Positions 1 through 5,303 of a DNA stretch of 9,854 nucleotides are shown here, in pieces. Below the pieces are notes generated by a model. It was not told the DNA's origin. It made no database searches and saw only the letters and a program-made list of their open reading frames with translations. The DNA comes from Candidatus Nitrosopelagicus sp. Its GTDB lineage: Archaea; Thermoproteota; Nitrososphaeria; Nitrososphaerales; Nitrosopumilaceae. The position numbers and the translations under genes were made by a program. Each line of letters starts with the position of its first letter. The first letter of the stretch is position 1. The stretch is from contig JABHJJ010000185.1 of assembly GCA_018691945.1 (NCBI GenBank), positions 1 through 9,854 of the forward strand, written 5' to 3'.

Positions 1-14
1 AGAAGATAAGCGAA

Positions 15-23
15 CTATTTATT
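15..23 (+). promoter_or_regulatory. Possible TATA box for phaE-phaC
   Basis: An A/T-rich stretch (CTATTTATT) is centred about 30 bases before the phaE ATG. With the archaeal spacing of about 26 bases from TATA centre to transcription start, transcription would begin around position 45, giving a leader of only a few bases. No good Shine-Dalgarno sequence precedes the ATG, which fits a near-leaderless mRNA. The window begins only 49 bases before the gene, so a further upstream element or promoter cannot be excluded. Confidence 0.35.
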
Positions 24-49
24 GCGATCGGTTTTCTAGATATTACTTC

Positions 50-628
50 ATGAATGAACAATATGACAATATGTTTGACTATTACAAACATACATCGATG
101 TTTTGGAATGACATGATATCGATGATGTCATCAAAACCGGCATCACTAACTGCAGTGGGGCCACTTAGAAATTTTACAGAAAATATAAAAAAAATTTCTC
201 AGGAATTGATAGAGGCTAATCAGGAGATTGTAGATTTCAACACATTTCTCATGGAATACTATAAACAACTTGGAGAGACATGGACAAATTCACAGAAAAA
301 AGTTATGTCAAAAATTTCAGAGATTCCACAAGATTCAGAATCAATGGAAGCGTACAAGAGAATCTGGATCGATATGTTTGAGAATGATTTTACACAGTTA
401 TTTGATACATCTAGTTTTTCAGAAAATTACAATAAACTTGTATCAACAGAGATGCAATTGCTCAAAAGATGGAATACAATTATGGATGTAATGCTTAAAT
501 CCGCAAATATGCCAACCAAAGAAGAAATTGATGAGATTTATCAAGAATTATTCAAACTAAAAAAGCAGTTCAAAAAAATAGATTCTTCAAAAAAGAATAG
601 GGATAGAAAGAATGGCGCTACAAAATAA
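50..628 (+). CDS. phaE: PHA synthase class III subunit PhaE
   Basis: This 192-aa protein is the likely non-catalytic partner of PhaC in a class III polyhydroxyalkanoate synthase; PhaE activates PhaC and helps form the granule-bound complex. It is almost entirely helical and acidic/aromatic, with no signal peptide or membrane segment. The most telling part is the C-terminus: MPTKEEIDE at residues 154-162 runs into a charged Leu/Lys-rich coiled coil to about 178, the pattern seen at the end of PhaE proteins. Residues 100-111 (AYKRIWIDMFEN) and the N-terminal YDNMFDYYK resemble aromatic helices of short archaeal PhaE forms. It is much shorter than bacterial PhaE (about 350 aa) and closer to haloarchaeal PhaE (about 180 aa). 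Its last 17 bases overlap phaC, which strongly supports the call and implies translational coupling. Confidence 0.82.
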   Translation: MNEQYDNMFDYYKHTSMFWNDMISMMSSKPASLTAVGPLRNFTENIKKISQELIEANQEIVDFNTFLMEYYKQLGETWTNSQKKVMSKISEIPQDSESMEAYKRIWIDMFENDFTQLFDTSSFSENYNKLVSTEMQLLKRWNTIMDVMLKSANMPTKEEIDEIYQELFKLKKQFKKIDSSKKNRDRKNGATK

Positions 629-1679
629 CATAAATGAGACAATCATAGGAGATTTTCTAAATTTTAATAGGAATATTGCAGAGATTCCATCAAAAGTTTC
701 AGTCCCACATGAGGTAAAGATGGATACATGTGAATACGACGTTGTTTATGAAGAAGATCGAATCAGAATGCTCCATTACAAGCCTCTCACATCAAAGCAG
801 ATTAGCACACCATTAGTAATTTCATATGCAATCGTGAATAGGTACCACATCTTCGATATTGATCCTAAGAAAAGTTGGATTCGAAACTTACTGGATAGTG
901 GAATTGATGTCTACATGATTGATTGGGGAACACCGACCAAGATGGATAAATTTTTAGGATTTGATGAATATGTAAACGACTATCTTGACAACTGTATCGA
1001 AGATGTATGTGACCGTTCAAGTGTAGACAAAGTTTCATTGCAAGGATATTGTACTGGCGGTACACTTGCAACAGTTTATTCTGCATTACATCCAGAGAAA
1101 GTAAAGAATTTGATTGCAACAGCTCCAATCATTGATGGTTGGAAAGACACCACAGTTGTTAGCAATATTGCAAAAAAATTCGACGTCGACAAAATGGTAG
1201 AGGTTGTAGGCAATATGCCACCAGAATTTATCTACTATTGTTTTTCAATTTTAAAACCATTTGAGCAGGGAATTGAGAAATATTTGAAATTTTTCCAAAA
1301 TTTAGATAATGAAAAATTTGTGAATAGTTTCCTAAAAATTGAGAAATGGCTTGCAGAGACACCTCCAATTCCAGGAGAATTATTCAAACAGTGGATTAAA
1401 GGAATTTACCAAGAGAATCTTCTTGCGCAAGATAAAATGTTTGTAGGAAACCAACATGTATCTCTTAAGAATATTACAATGCCAGTATTTACACAAGTTG
1501 CAGTTGGAGATCATTTAGTGTCCCCAGAATGTAGTATGCCACTGCATTATGCAGTTGGAGCAGAGGACAAAAATTTAGAGATTTATCCTACAGGTCATGT
1601 TGGAATGATTGCTAGTTCCTATAGTCAAAAGAATGTTTTGCCAACATTAACTAAATGGATTAAATCAAGATCAGATTAG
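612..1679 (+). CDS. phaC: PHA synthase class III catalytic subunit PhaC
   Basis: PhaC polymerises (R)-3-hydroxyacyl-CoA into polyhydroxyalkanoate on intracellular granules. The 355-aa product has an alpha/beta-hydrolase fold. Its lipase-like box GYCTG (145-149) carries Cys147 in place of serine, as all PHA synthases do. Asp300 lies in VGDHLVSP and His329 in TGHVGM, completing the Cys-Asp-His triad. Each of these sits two residues before the triad I recall for Allochromatium vinosum PhaC (C149, D302, H331), and the total length equals that family's usual 355, so this is class III rather than the larger class I/II. The conserved WGTP segment at 105-108 precedes the box. It starts inside the end of phaE (17-base overlap), so the two subunits are co-translated. 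The downstream - strand gene ends 10 bases away, facing it. Confidence 0.95.
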   Translation: MALQNNINETIIGDFLNFNRNIAEIPSKVSVPHEVKMDTCEYDVVYEEDRIRMLHYKPLTSKQISTPLVISYAIVNRYHIFDIDPKKSWIRNLLDSGIDVYMIDWGTPTKMDKFLGFDEYVNDYLDNCIEDVCDRSSVDKVSLQGYCTGGTLATVYSALHPEKVKNLIATAPIIDGWKDTTVVSNIAKKFDVDKMVEVVGNMPPEFIYYCFSILKPFEQGIEKYLKFFQNLDNEKFVNSFLKIEKWLAETPPIPGELFKQWIKGIYQENLLAQDKMFVGNQHVSLKNITMPVFTQVAVGDHLVSPECSMPLHYAVGAEDKNLEIYPTGHVGMIASSYSQKNVLPTLTKWIKSRSD

Positions 1680-1688
1680 AATTTAAAA

Positions 1689-1904
1689 TTAGTTTGAGCC
1701 CATTCTACTTGGTTCACCAGTTTTTGTTTTTGTAAAATGATCAAGTGCTTCAGCATCATCAGGTACCTGAAGAACAGATTTTTGGACTTCCAAGTTTTTT
1801 TGGAGGGATTCAACTTTTCCAGATAGAGCAGTCAAACAATCAATCATCTTTTGTGAATCATGATTTGCAATATCTTCTTTACAGTTGAAACATGTTGATG
1901 TCAT
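1689..1904 (-). CDS. Small CxxC protein, function unknown
   Basis: This is a 71-aa hydrophilic protein I do not recognise. It has a single CFNC motif (Cys5, Cys8) near the N-terminus and a third cysteine at 23. A helix with heptad-like hydrophobic spacing (about 18-46, including LSGKVESLQKNLEVQK) follows, then a charged tail. One CxxC pair could form half of a zinc site in a dimer, or a redox pair; neither is shown. The ATG is preceded by a plausible TATA box at 1942-1950. The frame is intact and lies between phaC and the phasin gene, so a link to PHA granules is suggested by position only. An alternative is an unrelated conserved thaumarchaeal small protein. Confidence 0.6.
   Translation of the reverse strand: MTSTCFNCKEDIANHDSQKMIDCLTALSGKVESLQKNLEVQKSVLQVPDDAEALDHFTKTKTGEPSRMGSN
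1721..1731 (+). terminator. Possible T-rich terminator of phaE-phaC
   Basis: A run of ten T's interrupted by one G lies about 40 bases after the phaC stop on the + strand. Archaeal termination often needs only such T-tracts without a hairpin. It falls inside the convergent CxxC gene, so the two transcripts would overlap. This rests on base composition only. Confidence 0.25.
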
Positions 1905-1941
1905 GATTATACAAGTTTCTCATGCAATATTAACTTACAAA

Positions 1942-1950
1942 TCTATAAAG
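1942..1950 (-). promoter_or_regulatory. TATA box of the small CxxC gene
   Basis: Read on the - strand this is CTTTATAGA, a fair archaeal TATA element. Its centre is about 42 bases before the ATG at 1904, placing a transcription start near 1920 and a leader of roughly 16 bases. The gap between the CxxC and phasin genes holds little else apart from the phasin gene's T-rich tail. Confidence 0.4.
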
Positions 1951-1993
1951 TCATGGATTATTTGGCTTTTAATAACATAGAGTTAAGACTCGT

Positions 1994-2010
1994 AATAAAA
2001 TAGAAAAAAA
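1994..2010 (-). terminator. T-rich terminator after the phasin gene
   Basis: On the - strand, starting 13 bases after the phasin stop codon, there is a run of seven T's followed shortly by another TTTT stretch. No hairpin is evident. T-tracts of this kind are the usual intrinsic stop signal in archaea, and this one would separate phasin from the CxxC gene. Confidence 0.4.
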
Positions 2011-2022
2011 GGAGATTCACAC

Positions 2023-2487
2023 TTAGTTTCTTGCTGGTGTGAATGCAGATGCCCAAGATTGCATTACATTGTTAGTTAAATCACCAAATGCTTTTGCGTT
2101 GTTTGTGTATGTCTTAACATTTTGACGTGCTGCATCAACTGCTGCGAGTGCCATTTTGTTTTGGACATCAAAAGATTTGACTACTTGTTCACTTGTTTCA
2201 TGAACTGCTTTCAATGTTGCTTCTGGAACTTTGGTATTGATTCCTGCTTTGGTTGCAAATTTTCTTTGAAACTCAATTGTGGATTCAATAGCATTGTCAC
2301 ATGCTTGGAGGTATTCTTGTTGTAAACTGGTGACAGATTGGTGATAACTTGGAATTGATTTCTCAACTGCGTCAAAATATTTGTCGCTTGTTTGTTTCCA
2401 ACTTGAAAAAACGTCTTTTGTAGATGTGTTTTCATGGTTACCGTGGTTACCTGTGTTACCAGATTTTACGTTGTTTTGATTACTCAT
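2023..2487 (-). CDS. Phasin-like PHA granule protein
   Basis: The 154-aa product is a likely phasin, a small amphipathic helical protein that coats PHA granules and controls their size and number. Residues 1-24 are Asn/Gly/His/Ser-rich and probably disordered. Residues 25-150 are predicted long helices rich in Ala, Gln, Lys, Phe and Val (for example EYLQACDNAIE, IEFQRKFATKAG at 71-82, and a long helix at 90-133 including MALAAVDAARQNVKTY). No signal peptide, membrane segment, cysteine cluster or catalytic motif is visible. Phasins diverge strongly in sequence, so composition, length and position beside phaE-phaC carry most of the weight. It has its own strong TATA box with unusual repeats just upstream. 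The ATG lies about 26 bases after that TATA centre, so the mRNA is probably leaderless. phaP would be a reasonable symbol, but homology is not proven. Confidence 0.72.
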   Translation of the reverse strand: MSNQNNVKSGNTGNHGNHENTSTKDVFSSWKQTSDKYFDAVEKSIPSYHQSVTSLQQEYLQACDNAIESTIEFQRKFATKAGINTKVPEATLKAVHETSEQVVKSFDVQNKMALAAVDAARQNVKTYTNNAKAFGDLTNNVMQSWASAFTPARN

Positions 2488-2495
2488 GAATGTAT

Positions 2496-2525
2496 TCTAT
2501 TGGCATTGATATATATATCTATTGG
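2496..2525. repeat. Direct repeat TCTATTGG flanking the phasin TATA box
   Basis: TCTATTGG occurs at 2496-2503 and again at 2518-2525 with a 22-base period, about two helical turns. The pair brackets the TATA run at 2509-2518. Two identical sites on the same face of the helix, one on each side of the TATA box, is the arrangement expected for a repressor operator. The binding protein is unknown; the AbrB-domain protein next door is the first candidate. Confidence 0.45.
2509..2518 (-). promoter_or_regulatory. TATA box of the phasin gene
   Basis: Five alternating AT pairs form a strong archaeal TATA element. The centre lies about 26 bases before the phasin ATG at 2487, predicting transcription start at or within a few bases of the start codon. 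The sequence just upstream on the - strand would act as BRE and is occupied by inverted and direct repeats, so TFB access could be regulated. Confidence 0.6.
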
Positions 2526-2551
2526 TAATGATTACCATTCACAACCATTCA
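2523..2551. repeat. Palindrome plus tandem ACCATTCA upstream of the phasin TATA
   Basis: TGGTAAT-G-ATTACCA at 2523-2537 is a perfect inverted repeat with 7-base arms around one central base. It overlaps a second element: ACCATTCA at 2534-2541, repeated at 2544-2551 with a 10-base period. The group abuts the TATA box on its upstream (BRE) side with respect to the - strand phasin gene. It looks like a dimeric regulator site with an adjacent tandem site. It could instead be an activator site, and no binding data are available here. Confidence 0.45.
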
Positions 2552-2557
2552 TAGAGA

Positions 2558-2854
2558 TTAATCACTCTTAGATTTGATAGGAGTGATTATTATTTGAACC
2601 AAATCTCCTTCTTCAATTCCAAGAGCATCACGCTCTGCTTCAGGAATAGAAATTCTGCCATTACTTCCAACAGTAGTTTTGAATGCACCCCATAACAGAA
2701 AATTTGGCATCATGTTTTGCATGTTAGTAAATGGGTTTTGCATATTAGGCTGGGATTGATTCATGCTCATGAAATTTGTTTGAGCATTTGACATATTATC
2801 AAGCCATTGCTTATACATCTCAGAAGGGTCAAATTGGTTTTTTTTGCCTGTCAT
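2558..2854 (-). CDS. AbrB-domain protein, candidate PhaR-like regulator of PHA
   Basis: This 98-aa protein has two parts. Residues 8-28 (including SEMYKQWLDNMSNAQ) form an amphipathic aromatic helix similar in flavour to PhaE and phasin helices; a Met/Asn/Gln-rich stretch (29-50) follows. Residues about 58-94 form a swapped-hairpin AbrB/MazE/SpoVT-type DNA-binding domain, recognisable from NGRISIPEAERDALGIEEGD (65-84). In haloarchaea an AbrB-domain protein, PhaR, is encoded next to the phasin, binds PHA granules and represses the phasin promoter. The same architecture and neighbourhood here suggest the same job: when granules appear, the protein leaves DNA and the phasin gene is induced. That role is inference. 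It has its own TATA box and looks leaderless. Alternatives are a toxin-antitoxin antitoxin (no toxin partner is seen) or a purely granule-bound protein. Confidence 0.72.
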   Translation of the reverse strand: MTGKKNQFDPSEMYKQWLDNMSNAQTNFMSMNQSQPNMQNPFTNMQNMMPNFLLWGAFKTTVGSNGRISIPEAERDALGIEEGDLVQIIITPIKSKSD

Positions 2855-2874
2855 AGGATATCAATGGAAATAAG

Positions 2875-2885
2875 CATAAATAAAT
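2875..2885 (-). promoter_or_regulatory. TATA box of the AbrB-domain gene
   Basis: ATTTATTTATG on the - strand has its centre about 26 bases before the ATG at 2854, so transcription would begin at or next to the start codon. It sits only a few bases beyond the stop codon of the upstream hydrolase gene, giving the regulator a promoter independent of that gene. Confidence 0.5.
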
Positions 2886-2890
2886 GATCG

Positions 2891-3673
2891 TTATTTGAGA
2901 AAATCAGACACAATTTTGTAGAATTTGTCAGGAGACTCGACATAAGGCGTATGACCACAGTTTTCCATCTTAACAAATCTACAGTCATCAATTCCAGAAA
3001 CAAAAGACCGGGCATATTTTACCGGAATTACAGGATCATTTTCACCCCATACTATTAGAGTAGGAGATTTTATCGAGACCAATTTTTCAGAGATTATTTC
3101 AGAGTCTTTTAGACCTAGGAGAGTGGACATGAAAGCCATCTTCGCATTTGGGAGCTTCATTCTCATGACAAATCCCTTTATGGTTTTTTTATCTATATTC
3201 TTATTTCCAGACATCATTTGAAATGCATTAGATGCACTGTTGTCACTTGGGTATAATGCAGCCATGACATATGCATCCAAAGCAGGAGTCGAGTGTTTCA
3301 TGATTCCAGATGGTGAAACCAAGACTAGTTTTTCAACTGAGTCAGTGTTTTGGCATGTAAATTCGGCTCCAATTTGTCCACCAAGAGAGGAGCCGATGAT
3401 ACTTAAATTATCAATTTCAAGTTTTTGGAGAAAATCATGGATGAATGTTGAAAAATAGTCAGTTGTATAATCAACCATAGGTTTGTCACTCTGACCAAAT
3501 CCAATCAGATCAGGTACAATTACTCGATGGGTTTTTGTAAACTGTGGGATTACAGACTCCCACCTTTCAGCAGAAGCACCCAAACCATGAATTAATAGTA
3601 GGTTTTTTTTAGAATTTCCTTCCTCAGCATATCTGATCGTATTGCCGTTGAGAGTGATCACTTTTTTGTTCAA
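2891..3673 (-). CDS. Alpha/beta hydrolase, possibly acting on PHA or hydroxyacyl esters
   Basis: This 260-aa single-domain alpha/beta hydrolase is probably cytoplasmic (no signal peptide). The oxyanion-hole segment LLLIHGLG is at 25-32. The nucleophile elbow GSSLG spans 94-98 with catalytic Ser96. The acid is Asp213 in WGENDP, and His241 is in CGHTPY. A helical cap lies at about 124-190. This layout is that of small esterases, C-C bond hydrolases and haloperoxidase-like enzymes, so substrate cannot be read from sequence. Its place beside PHA genes makes an intracellular PHA depolymerase or oligomer hydrolase a fair guess, but no lipase-box variant specific to depolymerases is present. The start is TTG: no ATG or GTG exists between it and the upstream in-frame stop, and a TATA box 26 bases upstream supports a leaderless TTG start. 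Confidence 0.85.
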   Translation of the reverse strand: MNKKVITLNGNTIRYAEEGNSKKNLLLIHGLGASAERWESVIPQFTKTHRVIVPDLIGFGQSDKPMVDYTTDYFSTFIHDFLQKLEIDNLSIIGSSLGGQIGAEFTCQNTDSVEKLVLVSPSGIMKHSTPALDAYVMAALYPSDNSASNAFQMMSGNKNIDKKTIKGFVMRMKLPNAKMAFMSTLLGLKDSEIISEKLVSIKSPTLIVWGENDPVIPVKYARSFVSGIDDCRFVKMENCGHTPYVESPDKFYKIVSDFLK

Positions 3674-3695
3674 TACTAATCTTCCACAATCATTG

Positions 3696-3703
3696 AATAA
3701 AAG
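3696..3703 (-). promoter_or_regulatory. TATA box of the alpha/beta hydrolase gene
   Basis: CTTTTATT on the - strand is centred about 26 bases from the proposed TTG start at 3673. The spacing predicts a leaderless transcript beginning at the TTG and is the main evidence for that unusual start. It lies in the 54-base gap after the NDH-2-like gene. Confidence 0.45.
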
Positions 3704-3727
3704 GTATGGTTAGTTTTAGAATTATGA

Positions 3728-5101
3728 TCACCAGACATCATCCACTTCATCTAATTCCTTAAAGTCACTACTTGTTTTTTTCATGGTTTTAAGTCTAGAT
3801 ATGTCACGCTTAAAGAATAGATCAAGATTCCAATCAATCCATATGCGGAGCCGTTTATCCCATCCACGAATCTTTGAGAGATATAGATTACGCCACAAAG
3901 TAAAGGCTAGAAATCCAGATACATGTATTCCAAAGAAAGATGCAATTCCAGTACGTTTTCCAATTATGGCACTCTGACCTTTCCAGGAATAATCAAATGA
4001 AGTCATTTCTTGTCCGCCAAGTAATCTCATCAAATTGTGTGCGGCAGTTTTTGCGTGTGCCTCCGCAACTTGCGCAGTGGGAGGAAATTTCTTTTTTATA
4101 ATTTCTGGATCTATTACAGCACAATCACCAATTGCAAAAACATCCGGAAATTCAGGAATTTGTAAAAATTCATTTACATGGATTCTTCCTTTTGGAGTTG
4201 GAAATAATGAATCTCGTAGTATCTCATTTGTCCCAATTCCTGCAGTCCAAATTACAGTGTTCGAGTCAAGAGAGTCAATCTTTTGTACATCATAATTAGG
4301 GTGCTTGTGATCAGAGTTAGTCACAAGTATGGTGTTTGATTTTGATGTGCTTTTGAGGGTCAGTTCTTTTCCATCATATGAAGTAACAGCTGCGTTAAGA
4401 AAAATAGTAATTCCTCGGTCCACGAGTTTGTTTTTTGCAAAAGCAGCAAGTTTTGGAGAGAATCCAATTAGGATTTTAGGAGTGGCTTCAATCAAAGATA
4501 TTTTTACATTATGCCGATTAATGGTTGGATAGTATTCTGCAATATCTGCAATAAAGTCATTAATTTCACCTGCAGTTTCCACTCCAGCAAATCCACCACC
4601 AACTACAGCTACATGTAATAGATTTTTTCTTAGAATAGGGTCGGTCTCGTTTTCAGCTTGCTCCATCAAATCAATAATACGATTACGTAAAAGAATTGCA
4701 TCATTAATGGTTGTCATCGTATATGCATTTTGTTCTACATCTTTCATTCCAAAGAAGTTAGGTTTACTTCCCAATGCAACGACGAGATAATCATAGTGAA
4801 TTCGTTTGCCTCTTTTTTCATGAGTTCCATAAAGTGAGACAATTTTTTGTTGAGGATCAATTGTTTTAATTTTATCTTCATAGAATTTTGTTTTTTTTAT
4901 CAATGTGCGAATTGGAGTTACAATGTGTCTAGTTTCAATTGTGCCAGATGCAACTTGAGGTAACATGGGAGTGAACAGTACAAAGTTATCTTCACTAACA
5001 AGAACAATCTCAACGTCAGAGTCATTTTGAAAATAAGACTCGAGTTGTAGACAACATTCCGTACCTGCAAACCCTCCACCTAAGATTAGAATTCTAGTCA
5101 T
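3728..5101 (-). CDS. Type II NADH dehydrogenase-like FAD oxidoreductase
   Basis: This 457-aa flavoprotein is of the NDH-2 family, which passes electrons from NAD(P)H to quinone without pumping protons. The first Rossmann motif GGGFAG (8-13) binds FAD; the second, VVGGGFAG (166-173), binds NAD(P)H. TAGIG (286-290) and the second FAD contact IGDCA (324-328) follow. AQVAEAHA (343-350) matches the quinone-site region (AQxAxQ-like) of NDH-2. The C-terminus (about 394-437) is aromatic and basic, with GFLAFTLWRNLYL and WIDWNLDLFF, the expected peripheral membrane anchor. Length is normal for the family. It has its own divergent promoter region, and the hydrolase gene 54 bases downstream also has one, so they need not form an operon. 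Sulfide:quinone reductase is less likely because the redox cysteine pair is not evident. Physiological donor and acceptor are not known. Confidence 0.87.
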   Translation of the reverse strand: MTRILILGGGFAGTECCLQLESYFQNDSDVEIVLVSEDNFVLFTPMLPQVASGTIETRHIVTPIRTLIKKTKFYEDKIKTIDPQQKIVSLYGTHEKRGKRIHYDYLVVALGSKPNFFGMKDVEQNAYTMTTINDAILLRNRIIDLMEQAENETDPILRKNLLHVAVVGGGFAGVETAGEINDFIADIAEYYPTINRHNVKISLIEATPKILIGFSPKLAAFAKNKLVDRGITIFLNAAVTSYDGKELTLKSTSKSNTILVTNSDHKHPNYDVQKIDSLDSNTVIWTAGIGTNEILRDSLFPTPKGRIHVNEFLQIPEFPDVFAIGDCAVIDPEIIKKKFPPTAQVAEAHAKTAAHNLMRLLGGQEMTSFDYSWKGQSAIIGKRTGIASFFGIHVSGFLAFTLWRNLYLSKIRGWDKRLRIWIDWNLDLFFKRDISRLKTMKKTSSDFKELDEVDDVW

Positions 5102-5120
5102 AAAATGTGATTTATGTTCC

Positions 5121-5131
5121 GAATTAATAAC
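5121..5131 (-). promoter_or_regulatory. Possible TATA box of the NDH-2-like gene
   Basis: GTTATTAATTC on the - strand is centred about 25 bases before the ATG at 5101, compatible with a leaderless mRNA. The 84-base divergent gap (5102-5185) must also hold the promoter of the rightward small ORF and HTH-CBS gene; an A/T-rich CGTATAGTAA at 5131-5140 is a candidate for that. Confidence 0.3.
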
Positions 5132-5185
5132 GTATAGTAAAAAAAAGCATAAGAATATCTAGTCAAAGCGTTTTTTCAAAATAGC

Positions 5186-5284
5186 ATGATCACTCCTGGA
5201 CGTACCGTCAAAGATGTTGAAATTACTAATAATTCTAATGTAGATCATATATTCAAGGAATTATTAGAAAAACTAGAAAAGTAA
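5186..5284 (+). CDS. 32-aa small ORF upstream of the HTH-CBS regulator
   Basis: An ATG-started frame of 32 codons ends in TAA, 19 bases before the HTH-CBS start. The product begins MITPGRTVKDVEI and ends in a short amphipathic helix (IFKELLEKLEK); it carries no cysteine, signal peptide or membrane segment. Codon choice looks like that of neighbouring genes and the composition is protein-like rather than random A/T translation. It is probably co-transcribed with the regulator and might be a leader peptide, a small partner protein, or a remnant. The N-terminal half faintly resembles the opening segment of archaeal deoxyhypusine synthases (V-D-V-E-I, then a V..L helix), which could mean a degenerate fragment; that likeness is weak. 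Too short to be certain it is translated. Confidence 0.5.
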   Translation: MITPGRTVKDVEITNNSNVDHIFKELLEKLEK

Positions 5285-5303
5285 CAAGAACTCAGAGTTT
5301 AAC

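Noticed and set aside
2122..2435. Open frames overlapping the phasin gene (2122-2325 + and 2211-2435 -)
   Set aside because: The Cys/Phe-rich + strand translation and the alternate - frame are by-products of phasin codon use; the phasin frame has the promoter and sensible composition.
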